From Corynebacterium mucifaciens (GTDB lineage Bacteria; Actinomycetota; Actinomycetes; Mycobacteriales; Mycobacteriaceae), in contig NZ_JAAXPF010000003.1 in the NCBI RefSeq assembly GCF_012396315.1, forward strand, positions 1 through 64,000: a DNA stretch of 64,000 bases. Reading direction: 5' to 3'. Positions 37,163 to 44,232 of this stretch are shown one piece after another (within the stretch, counting starts at the first letter, position 1; the number at the start of each line of letters is the position of its first letter). The notes under the pieces were generated by a model. The model saw only the letters and a program-made list of their open reading frames with translations, was not told the origin of the DNA and made no database searches. A program made the position numbers and the translations under genes.

Positions 37163-38284
37163 CTACCACTCCCCTGCTTTCTTCATTGCCCACGGTTCAG
37201 CTCCACCGCCGGCCCTTGTCTCGGCCACTGTCTCAGGCACTGTCTCGGCCACTGTCTCAGCGCCTTCCCCGCCCGTCTGTGCCGGCAGCGTGCCCAGGTT
37301 CTCCAGTTTCTTCGGCGGCGGCGCAGGTTCCTCCACTTGAGCGAGCTCCGGCGGCGGCGCGATCACCCCGTCATCCACCGGAGTTGGCGGTGGTGGCGGC
37401 GCGGGTTCCGGTTCTGGAGCTGGCTCAGGCTCCGGTTCTGGAGCTGGCTCAGGCTCCGGCTCCGGCGGTGGGCACTCCTGTTGCGTCGCGGTAATGCACT
37501 CCAGCGCACCCAGCGCGGCGGCGGCCCCGGCGGCGCCAAGAGTGCCGATGAAGGAACACGGCTCGATACGCAGCGTCGCCTCGAGCGTGAGCTCCACCCC
37601 GCCAGTCGCGCTAGCGCCTCCCCCGGTGGTGGAGGCGGGGCGCGTAGCGACGTCGCAGGGCGAGCTGCCTTCCGCCCCGAAGTCGACAACCGGGGCGGGA
37701 CGGGCATCCGCGGCGGCCTCAGTTTTGGCAGCAACCTCACCCAGGCACTCCCGGATGACGCAGTTGCGGTCGCTCGCGGTCTCGCCGGCGCAGCGCAGCG
37801 CCTCGATCACCACGTCCACCGCCTGCTGCACTAGTTGGGTGATCCCGCAGTTCATCACGATGTCCAACATCCGCTTTGCCGGCGCGAGCAGTTCGCGCAC
37901 GGCCGTTTCCGCTGTGGAGACGATTGTGGTGATCGCCTCGGCGCACCGTCCGATGCCTTCGCCAATCTCCCTGGAGCGGTTGAAGTGCTCGGTCTCACGG
38001 GTTTCGTCGTCGCGCTCCCGCTCGCGGATGCCTACCTCGTCGAACCAGGCGCTCTCGTCGCACGAACAGTTGCGCGCCGGTGTCTCCGGGCGCTCGCAGC
38101 CAGCGGCGAGACTCGCCCCGGCACTCAGGAACGCCTGCAGGTCCAGCCCTTCCGTCTGCTCGACCTGCTCCAGCAGTTCCCCGGCCAAGCCGTGGACCGT
38201 GGCACGTTGCCCTGCGTCGACGTCTGGTGCGACATCGACGGCGTCCACCAAGGACCGCACGTCGTCCTTCACCGCGGTCATCAT
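37163..38284 (-). CDS. Cys-containing, Pro-rich hypothetical protein next to the EspC-like gene
   Basis: 373 residues, no signal peptide. The N-terminal half (to about residue 230) is helix-prone, with several Cys (NCSCDES near residue 74, GRCAEA, NCGITQ, RCAGE, NCVIREC). The C-terminal half has a hydrophobic Ala/Gly stretch (FIGTLGAAGAAAALGAL near 240), a tandem Glu-Pro/Ala-Pro tract (270-295) and Val-Ala-Glu-Thr repeats (345-358). It overlaps the EspC-like gene by 4 bp. By position it matches M. tuberculosis Rv3439c, an Ala/Pro-rich protein beside glmM (from memory). A type VII secretion link is inferred from the neighbour only. Confidence 0.6.
   Translation of the reverse strand: MMTAVKDDVRSLVDAVDVAPDVDAGQRATVHGLAGELLEQVEQTEGLDLQAFLSAGASLAAGCERPETPARNCSCDESAWFDEVGIRERERDDETRETEHFNRSREIGEGIGRCAEAITTIVSTAETAVRELLAPAKRMLDIVMNCGITQLVQQAVDVVIEALRCAGETASDRNCVIRECLGEVAAKTEAAADARPAPVVDFGAEGSSPCDVATRPASTTGGGASATGGVELTLEATLRIEPCSFIGTLGAAGAAAALGALECITATQQECPPPEPEPEPAPEPEPEPAPEPEPAPPPPPTPVDDGVIAPPPELAQVEEPAPPPKKLENLGTLPAQTGGEGAETVAETVPETVAETRAGGGAEPWAMKKAGEW
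37219..37260. repeat. 12-bp tandem repeat (3.5 units)
   Basis: Units TCTCGGCCACTG, TCTCAGGCACTG, TCTCGGCCACTG and a half unit TCTCAG lie head to tail. They encode the period-4 Ala/Pro-Glu-Thr-Val repeat in the tail of the Pro-rich protein. Confidence 0.8.
37410..37457. repeat. Perfect 24-bp tandem duplication
   Basis: Two identical 24-bp units, 37410-37433 and 37434-37457, start GGTTCTGGAGCTGG and encode the Glu-Pro/Ala-Pro tract of the Pro-rich protein. Perfect identity suggests recent expansion and a length-variable locus. Confidence 0.85.
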
Positions 38285-38604
38285 GCGCCCGTCACCCCGT
38301 CGGTGACCCGCACGGCGTCGGCGGTGTCCTGGTCGGCAGCCACCGTGGCGTCGCTAAGCATGAGCACCTGCTGCCAGTTCTCCCCACGCGCCGCAAGGAA
38401 CCGCACCGACGTCTCATGCAGCGCCTCAAGGGCCTCGACGACGCGCTGGCCCTCGGGCGCAAACCCCTCCCCGAACGCAGACGCGGCGATAGCGGGCCGC
38501 TGCCGCTGCAAATGCAGCGCGGCGTCACGGTATGCGTCGATCGCCGCGGAGTATCGCTCGCGCACCGCATCGATGTCGATGTCCAGTGCCCCAGCATGTG
38601 TCAT
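38281..38604 (-). CDS. EspC-like (ESX-associated) small helical protein
   Basis: 107 residues predicted as two long helices: LDIDIDAVRERYSAAIDAYR and, after a Gly/Phe turn, VEALEALHETSVRFLAARGE ... DATVAADQDTADAVR. Size, helical hairpin shape and the final ADQDTA pattern resemble EspC/DUF2580 proteins (YxxxDxxAA), which accompany ESX secretion. There is no WxG motif, so it is not a WXG100 protein. It leads a three-gene operon ending at 36882, and glmM lies upstream on the same strand. Position matches Rv3440c (from memory). Confidence 0.55.
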   Translation of the reverse strand: MTHAGALDIDIDAVRERYSAAIDAYRDAALHLQRQRPAIAASAFGEGFAPEGQRVVEALEALHETSVRFLAARGENWQQVLMLSDATVAADQDTADAVRVTDGVTGA

Positions 38605-38710
38605 ATGCCCACCCCCGGAAGGCTCGCAGTTGAACTGTCTTACCCTTACTTAGACTCCCCCGAAGCCCCGGCGGTTCCCTGCCGGCGCAAAAATCTTCCC
38701 GCGTGCGAAA

Positions 38711-40054
38711 CTACACGGCCGCGACAACCGCCGCGAGGCGGCCGGCGACCTTGCGGGCCTGCTCCTCCTCCGCCGCCTCCACCATCACGCGGAACAGCTC
38801 CTCGGTACCGGAGGGGCGAAGCAGCACGCGTCCGGAATCGCCCAGCTCAGCCTCCGCTTCCGCGATGGCGCCCTTGACGGAGGCGTCGTCCAAAATGCGC
38901 GCCTTGTTGGACACCGGGACGTTGATGAGCGTCTGCGGCAGCACCGTCATCACGCTGGCGAGCTCCGCGAGGCTCTTGCCGGTTTGCGCCATGCGCTCCA
39001 TGAGCATGAGCCCGGAGAGCACCCCGTCGCCGGTGGTGGCCTGCCCAGGCACCACGATGTGGCCGGACTGCTCGCCGCCGAGCGAGAAGTCGCCGCGGCC
39101 TAACTCCTCGAGCACATAGCGGTCGCCCACCTTGGTCTCGCGCACCGCGATACCTTCGCGCTGCATGGCGAGCTTCAGGCCGAGGTTGCTCATCACCGTC
39201 GCGACCAGCGTGTTGTCCTTCAGGGAGTTGGACTCCTTCATCCCGGTGGCGAGGACGGCCATGATCTGGTCACCGTCGACGACATTGCCCTGCGCGTCCA
39301 CCGCCAGGCAGCGGTCGGCGTCGCCGTCGTGCGCGAGACCCAGATCCGCGCCGTGCTCGACCACCGCCGCCTGGATCTGGTCCATGTGGGTTGAGCCGGA
39401 ACCGTCGTTGATGTTGTAGGCGTTCGGTGTGTTGTGGATCGCGGTCACCTCAGCACCAGCCGCCGCATACGCCTTCGGCGCGATCTCAGAGGCTGCGCCA
39501 TTCGCGCAGTCCACCACGACCTTGATGCCGCTCAGGCTCGTCCCCACCGCTTCTTTCAGGTGCGCGAGGTAGCGTTCTTGGGCGTCCGACGCTTCCTCGA
39601 TCACGCGGCCGATCGCGGTGCCGGTGGGCCCCGTCTCCTCCAGCGCCGACATCGCGCGCTCAATCTCGTCCTCGACGGCGTCCGGCAGCTTCTTGCCGCC
39701 GGCAGCGAAGAACTTGATGCCGTTGTCCGGCATGGGGTTGTGCGACGCGGAGATCATCACACCGATGTCCGCCCCGTAATCATCCGTGAGAAACGCCAGG
39801 CCAGGCGTGGGAATGACACCGACGCGCAGCACGTCCACGCCCTTCGACGCCATACCGGCGGCCATCGCCGCAGCGAGCATCTCGCCGGAGACACGCGGAT
39901 CGCGGCCGATCAGTGCAACCGGGCGGCGCCTCGCCGAGCCACGGTCCTTCGTCAGCACTGTCGCCGCGGCGGCGCCCAGCTTTAGGGCGAGCGATGCGGT
40001 GAGGGCCTCATTCGCCAAGCCACGGACACCGTCAGTTCCGAACAATCGAGTCAT
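38711..40054 (-). CDS. glmM: Phosphoglucosamine mutase
   Basis: Interconverts glucosamine 6- and 1-phosphate for UDP-GlcNAc synthesis. 447 residues. The phospho-Ser loop [13 protein letters not shown] is near residue 100, the Mg loop DGDADRC near residue 245, the sugar-binding GGEQSGH near residue 330, and the phosphate-binding [12 protein letters not shown] near the end. The ATG at 40054 ([14 protein letters not shown]) gives the family start; CATAAT ends 7 nt upstream, predicting a leaderless mRNA. Confidence 0.96.
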   Translation of the reverse strand: MTRLFGTDGVRGLANEALTASLALKLGAAAATVLTKDRGSARRRPVALIGRDPRVSGEMLAAAMAAGMASKGVDVLRVGVIPTPGLAFLTDDYGADIGVMISASHNPMPDNGIKFFAAGGKKLPDAVEDEIERAMSALEETGPTGTAIGRVIEEASDAQERYLAHLKEAVGTSLSGIKVVVDCANGAASEIAPKAYAAAGAEVTAIHNTPNAYNINDGSGSTHMDQIQAAVVEHGADLGLAHDGDADRCLAVDAQGNVVDGDQIMAVLATGMKESNSLKDNTLVATVMSNLGLKLAMQREGIAVRETKVGDRYVLEELGRGDFSLGGEQSGHIVVPGQATTGDGVLSGLMLMERMAQTGKSLAELASVMTVLPQTLINVPVSNKARILDDASVKGAIAEAEAELGDSGRVLLRPSGTEELFRVMVEAAEEEQARKVAGRLAAVVAAV

Positions 40055-40061
40055 GTGGGCA

Positions 40062-40067
40062 ATTATG
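40062..40067 (-). promoter_or_regulatory. glmM -10 hexamer
   Basis: CATAAT on the minus strand ends 7 nt before the glmM ATG, consistent with a leaderless start. Confidence 0.45.
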
Positions 40068-40193
40068 CCTTTGCCTATCGACGCCCGTTCCGTCACCCAA
40101 CATATAGCCTCTTTAACAGGCGTTTTGGCGGTTATCCACAGGGTCTCGAACGCGAATTCCACAGGGCGGATTTCTGCGGAGTTGCTTGTGCTT

Positions 40194-40199
40194 TAGCGT
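40194..40199 (+). promoter_or_regulatory. -10 hexamer of the HNH gene
   Basis: TAGCGT ends 7 nt before the ATG at 40207, consistent with a leaderless mRNA. The same hexamer and spacing occur at dnaE2. Confidence 0.45.
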
Positions 40200-40206
40200 A
40201 GCTGGC

Positions 40207-41298
40207 ATGAACCCGTTCGAGGCGTACATCGAGGCGCTGACCGCCACGTCCATAGAGACGCTGCGGCACTTCAACCTCGACGTCGCCCTCGCCGCCGGCA
40301 TGGCACCACAGCGCGCCGGCGCATGGGCGGGCATGCAGGACATCTACTTCGGGGCGACAAGGTACACCCGCAAACAATCCCTCGCGGCGCAGAAAGCCCG
40401 CGGGTTCTCGCTCGACGAGCTCGCCCTGATCGAACGACGCATCAACGGCGTCAAGGACGCCGGCGAACGGTGGCGGCTGCGCCTGGCACTGCTCGACGTC
40501 ACCGGCGGCTACCGCGCCATCGAACACGCCGCCCGCGAGCTAGTGCCCGCAGACACGACACCAACAAAGAAGCAGGTTGCCTTCTCCGCCCCGAAAAACG
40601 GACGGGCGCGCATCACCATCGACACCACTGACCGCAACGCCGCAGATTTAGAACACCGCCTCATGCAAGGGGTAGACCCCGCCAAACCCGCAGCCGAGCA
40701 GATGGAGGCCGCGTTTTGGCGCATCGTGCGCGGTGACACCGGCGGCGTCGCCGCTGCCGTGCCCCGGCCGATCGTGATCGTGCCCATCGACGACCACGCG
40801 CGCATCTTGGCCGGTAACGGCGACGACGTGATCCTGACGCTTACTGATGGCACCACCATGACCGGTGCCGAATACCTCGCCGCCGAATTCGGCGAGGCGT
40901 TCAAGGTCGCCGCCTTCCACCCAGAAGCCGGGGCGGTGAACCTGTACCGGGCGGACCGCTTCGCCAACCAGAAACAACGCGACCTCGCCTCCATGGTGTC
41001 CCCGGTGTGCGCGTTCCCGGGCTGCCGCCACGGGGCCTACGGCTGCGAGATGCACCACGTGCACCCCTGGAAACACGGCGGGGCGACCAACCTGGACAAC
41101 CTCACGCCGCTGTGCAGGTATCACAACCGCGTCAACGACGACGACCCACGCACAACCAAACGCGGCCGCATCAAAATGAGCAGAGGCGCACCCTGGTGGG
41201 TATCCCCGCACGGGAACCGCGTGAAGAACACTGACCGCGGCGCCCTCGACCAACTCTTCGGCAACGCGCCCAGAAACGTGAAACGCCGCCGTCCGTAG
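40207..41298 (+). CDS. DUF222/HNH endonuclease domain protein
   Basis: 363 residues. The N-terminal part is a helical DUF222-like region (starting NPFEAYIEALTATSIETLRH). The C-terminal HNH nuclease motif is CAFPGCRHGAYGCEMHHVHPW, followed by HGGATNLDNLTPLCRYHNR, with all metal and catalytic His/Asn and a CxxC-type zinc frame. Such proteins are numerous in Corynebacterium and mycobacterial mobile regions, and their function is unresolved. It is the only plus-strand gene between glmM and rpsI, so it looks like an insertion into a conserved block. Confidence 0.85.
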   Translation: MNPFEAYIEALTATSIETLRHFNLDVALAAGMAPQRAGAWAGMQDIYFGATRYTRKQSLAAQKARGFSLDELALIERRINGVKDAGERWRLRLALLDVTGGYRAIEHAARELVPADTTPTKKQVAFSAPKNGRARITIDTTDRNAADLEHRLMQGVDPAKPAAEQMEAAFWRIVRGDTGGVAAAVPRPIVIVPIDDHARILAGNGDDVILTLTDGTTMTGAEYLAAEFGEAFKVAAFHPEAGAVNLYRADRFANQKQRDLASMVSPVCAFPGCRHGAYGCEMHHVHPWKHGGATNLDNLTPLCRYHNRVNDDDPRTTKRGRIKMSRGAPWWVSPHGNRVKNTDRGALDQLFGNAPRNVKRRRP

Positions 41299-41313
41299 CA
41301 ACGGACGACGGCG
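41284..41313. terminator. Hairpin at the HNH / rpsI convergent junction
   Basis: CGTCCGT (41290-41296) pairs with ACGGACG (41301-41307) around AGCA, and the stem extends outward by CGCCG/CGGCG with one mismatch. It covers the HNH gene stop codon and lies 17 bp from the rpsI stop. No strong T-run follows. Confidence 0.6.
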
Positions 41314-41329
41314 AAAGGCACGCTCGCGA

Positions 41330-41875
41330 TTAACGCTTGGAGTACTGCGGTGCGCGGCGGGCCTTGTGCAGACCTGCCTTCTTGCGCTCCACGGCACGAG
41401 CGTCACGGGTGAGCAGGCCTGCCTTCTTCAAGGTCGGGCGCTCAGCCGGGTTGTAGACGTTCAGCGCACGGGCGATAGCCAGGCGCAGAGCACCGGACTG
41501 GCCGGTCGGGCCGCCACCGGAGATGTTGGCCTTGATGTCGAACTGGCCCTCGCGCTCGAGCAGGGTCAGCGGGGTGAGGATGTCCTGCTGGTGCAGCTTG
41601 TTCGGGAAGTAGTCCTCGAACTCGCGGCCGTTGACGGTGATCTTGCCCTCGCCCTCAACGACGGTCACGCGAGCGATGGCGCGCTTACGGCGGCCAACGG
41701 TCTGGATCGGACCCTCGTGCAGCGGGGCGACCTCGACGGTCTCCTCGGTTTCGTCAACCTCGGGGGCGATTGCGTCGCCGATGGTGTAGTTGAACTCCTC
41801 GGTCGCGGCGGTCGCGGCGTCGACGTCGGTGCCCAGGCCCTCAGTAGTGTTGTCGAAGTTGTTCGGCTCGGTCAT
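41330..41875 (-). CDS. rpsI: 30S ribosomal protein S9
   Basis: 181 residues, about 50 longer than bacterial S9 because of an acidic N-terminal extension ([18 protein letters not shown] ... EETVEVAP). The S9 core starts at [14 protein letters not shown] near residue 58 and ends in the invariant basic tail RRAPQYSKR. Its ATG shares a base with the rplM stop, so translation is coupled. Confidence 0.96.
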   Translation of the reverse strand: MTEPNNFDNTTEGLGTDVDAATAATEEFNYTIGDAIAPEVDETEETVEVAPLHEGPIQTVGRRKRAIARVTVVEGEGKITVNGREFEDYFPNKLHQQDILTPLTLLEREGQFDIKANISGGGPTGQSGALRLAIARALNVYNPAERPTLKKAGLLTRDARAVERKKAGLHKARRAPQYSKR

Positions 41876-42318
41876 TACTGTGCCACCTGCTTAAACTCGT
41901 AGGTTTCCGGCTGCTGGCCAGCGTACGGGTGCTCGGCACCGACGAAGACGTGCAGCTTCTTGATGGACTGACGGGAAAGCTTGTTGTGCGGCATCATGCC
42001 CTTGACAGCTTCCTCGATCACCCGGTCCGGACGCTCGTCCAGTGCGCGGCCCAGAGTCATGGACTTCAGACCACCCGGGTAACCGGAGTGGCGGTAGCGC
42101 ATCTCACGCTCGCGCTTGTTGGAGGAGATGTGGACCTTGTCGGCGTTGATCACGATGACGTGGTCGCCGGTGTCAACGTTCGGTGCGTACTGCGGCTTGT
42201 GCTTACCGCGCAGGATGTCTGCGACGGTGGAAGCAAGCTTGCCCAGCACCACGTCGGTCGCGTCGATGACGTACCACTTACGGGTGATGTCACCGCTCTT
42301 CGGGTGGTAAGTAGACAT
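41875..42318 (-). CDS. rplM: 50S ribosomal protein L13
   Basis: 147 residues: [20 protein letters not shown] at the start, [20 protein letters not shown], the [10 protein letters not shown] motif near residue 80 and [12 protein letters not shown] near residue 105. Normal length. It leads rplM-rpsI. In the 288-bp interval upstream (42319-42606) there is no gene, only the promoter region of rplM and the esx terminator. Confidence 0.97.
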   Translation of the reverse strand: MSTYHPKSGDITRKWYVIDATDVVLGKLASTVADILRGKHKPQYAPNVDTGDHVIVINADKVHISSNKREREMRYRHSGYPGGLKSMTLGRALDERPDRVIEEAVKGMMPHNKLSRQSIKKLHVFVGAEHPYAGQQPETYEFKQVAQ

Positions 42319-42461
42319 GCATGACTCCTTAAAGTCTGTCTAGATGGCTGCCGGCCAAACCTCGCCTGCCCCTTTGCGCTTTACGGCGGCCGGTGGAGAC
42401 CCGAAAAGCGCATCCTGCGGGACACACAGGCCGTTAACCCTACGGCACCCGCTCCCGAAAA

Positions 42462-42505
42462 CAAAAAAGCGCCGCCGCAGGTGATCCCCCATCACCTGCG
42501 GCGGC
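42462..42505 (-). terminator. Rho-independent terminator of the esx genes
   Basis: A perfect 15-bp stem GCCGCCGCAGGTGAT / ATCACCTGCGGCGGC with loop CCCCC is followed on the minus strand by GCGCTTTTTTGTTTT. It lies 100 bp after the stop of the last WXG100 gene and before rplM. Confidence 0.9.
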
Positions 42506-42606
42506 ACGTCCCCCGTCCCCCGTTGTGTTGCGCCGCCGGCTGCGCGGCCGAGCCCGTCCCCCGATGAAAACGGCCCCTGCACCCCGCGGCGCTCGTCGTG
42601 TGGCGT

Positions 42607-42891
42607 TTAGCCCCAGCTGTTCGCAGCGGCGTTGTTGACGGCCAGCATGGTGGAGTTGCCGTCCTCAACGGTTTGCGCAATCTGGGTGAGGATCTGGTTG
42701 AGATCCTCCGCCGCCTGGTCCCACTTGGCCTGGTGTGCCTGGTAAGCCGCGGCTGCGGTGCCCTCCCAGGTCTGCACCATTGGCTGGAGCATCTGCTTGA
42801 GCTCTGCCAGGTCGCCGTTGATGCGCGACGCGGATGCCCGCATGTCGTCGGCGGCGCCCGCGATCTGGGCGAAGTCGTACTTGATCTGCAT
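42607..42891 (-). CDS. WXG100 family type VII secretion target (EsxT/EsxA-like)
   Basis: 94-residue helical hairpin with the WxG turn at TWEGTAA near residue 42. Helix 1 is YDFAQIAGAADDMRASASRI and helix 2 starts AAYQAHQAKWDQAA. It ends NNAAANSWG. It follows the second WXG100 gene by 9 bp; the two presumably form a secreted heterodimer. The C-terminal YxxxD/E-like export signal is not obvious in this partner. ESX-4 context identifies it as the EsxT/EsxU-type pair. Confidence 0.9.
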   Translation of the reverse strand: MQIKYDFAQIAGAADDMRASASRINGDLAELKQMLQPMVQTWEGTAAAAYQAHQAKWDQAAEDLNQILTQIAQTVEDGNSTMLAVNNAAANSWG

Positions 42892-42900
42892 GGTTTCTCC

Positions 42901-43212
42901 TTAGAGTGTCAGGCCGCCGGCGAGCTGGCGGAGGCTGTCCGTGTTGGTGGCGTCGGTGGTCTCGTAGTGCTTTGCGTTGTCGCGGATGTTCACGGCGATC
43001 GCGCTCAGCGCCTCCGACAGCCGGCGCTGGGCGTCGTCGTAGCGCGCCATCAGGTCGTCGAAGCTGCGCTGGGCGTTGCCCACCCAGTAGCTGCGGGTGG
43101 CTTCGGCGACCTGCTGGATGCGGTCGATCTCGCGGTTGACGTCCGCGTTGGTGTCGTCGGTGCGGTCGGCAGCGGCGCGCATGACCTCGGCTTCGGTTGC
43201 GAACTGCTCCAT
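42901..43212 (-). CDS. WXG100 family type VII secretion target (EsxU/EsxB-like)
   Basis: 103-residue helical hairpin with the WxG-type turn YWVGNAQRSF near residue 43, helix 1 ATEAEVMRAAADRTDDTNAD and helix 2 DLMARYDDAQRRLSEALSAI. The C-terminal HYETTDATNTDSLRQL contains YxxxD, the type VII export signal, so this partner likely guides the dimer to EccC. GAGGGGG lies upstream of the ATG. It is first in the esx pair. Confidence 0.9.
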   Translation of the reverse strand: MEQFATEAEVMRAAADRTDDTNADVNREIDRIQQVAEATRSYWVGNAQRSFDDLMARYDDAQRRLSEALSAIAVNIRDNAKHYETTDATNTDSLRQLAGGLTL

Positions 43213-43240
43213 AGTTTTTCCCCCTCGTGGTGTGTTGGGA

Positions 43241-43263
43241 CGGACAACTCGGTGTGCTGTCCG
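43241..43263. promoter_or_regulatory. Short inverted repeat upstream of the esx pair
   Basis: CGGACA and TGTCCG flank an 11-bp spacer, 29-51 bp upstream of the first WXG100 start and next to TATACG on the minus strand, a possible -10. It could be an operator; no regulator was recognised. Confidence 0.3.
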
Positions 43264-43314
43264 TATATCTGACTGACGTGTGACCCGTTCGGTTCCATGG
43301 ATGGCAAAACTTTT

Positions 43315-44232
43315 CTACGGCCCCACGTCAGCCCCCTGATACGCGGCGGATTCCATCGCCATGCGGCAGGTGGCGCGCTGCACCACAGTGGGTTCGAAGC
43401 GCGTGTGGCAGCCGACGAAGAGTTGCACCGCCCCATCCGGCCACGTGCGCCACAGCGCTTGCGAGCCATCAGCTGCGCGCTCGAGGTAGGTCACGGCCAC
43501 TCCGTCGGTGTCCACCAGTTCCACCTCGGGGTCGGCTTCGATGTCGGCGAGCAGCTGCTCCGCCATCGTCTGCGCGGGCAGCTGGTAGAGGTGCTCCACG
43601 GCGATCTGCAGGCGGAAGTCGGGGTCGCCGCCGGTGGCGCGCCACATGCCTTCGTCTGCTTCGAGGCCGAACCCGGCGGGCAGCTGCACGCTCAAGCCGT
43701 CCTGTTCGAGGCGCACCGTGGGGCTTTCGCTTACCGACGTCTGTTCCGTCTCCCGCGCTTCCGGTTCCTCCTCCGGCGCCGGAGGAGGGGGCGTTTCGGA
43801 TTCCGCCGTAGGAACAGGCGGCGGCGCAGGTTCTGCCGCTTCCCCGCGCGTGAGCAACCAGATCACGCCTGCGCACACGAGGGCCACCACGGCGACGACG
43901 GCGGCGACAATCCACACGCCCGAGCGTCCGTCGGGTTCGGCAGGGACCGCGCGGAAGGAGTCCGTCGGCGCGTCGTCATGCTTGCGCTCGGCAAGTGGCT
44001 CGAGGGTCTCTGTGGTGAGGTCGATGTCGTAGTCCGCAAGGGCGTGCGCGAGTTCGCGCAGGCGCTGCGGGTCCGCGGCGATGTGCACCTGCGCGCCCGC
44101 GGGATGAGGGCCGAGCGCGTTGCGCACGGTGGCGGCGATCTCTCGGCTGGTCGGCGCGTCGAAGCGGTGGACGTTGGTCGCGCCGGTGATCACGGTGGAC
44201 GCGTCGGTGGCGGTGATGCGCAGGTCGGTCAT
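43315..44232 (-). CDS. Type VII secretion-associated protein, Rv3446c family
   Basis: 305 residues. The cytoplasmic N-terminal part (1-105) begins TDLRITATDASTVITGATNV. One membrane helix (WIVAAVVAVVALVCAGVIWL) lies near residues 106-125, then a Pro/Glu-rich linker and an exterior domain with a Cys pair (VGCHTRF and RATCRM). Gene order and layout match Rv3446c of M. tuberculosis ESX-4. The ATG at 44232 overlaps the eccC stop by 4 bp. Its role in the secretion complex is not established. Confidence 0.8.
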   Translation of the reverse strand: MTDLRITATDASTVITGATNVHRFDAPTSREIAATVRNALGPHPAGAQVHIAADPQRLRELAHALADYDIDLTTETLEPLAERKHDDAPTDSFRAVPAEPDGRSGVWIVAAVVAVVALVCAGVIWLLTRGEAAEPAPPPVPTAESETPPPPAPEEEPEARETEQTSVSESPTVRLEQDGLSVQLPAGFGLEADEGMWRATGGDPDFRLQIAVEHLYQLPAQTMAEQLLADIEADPEVELVDTDGVAVTYLERAADGSQALWRTWPDGAVQLFVGCHTRFEPTVVQRATCRMAMESAAYQGADVGP

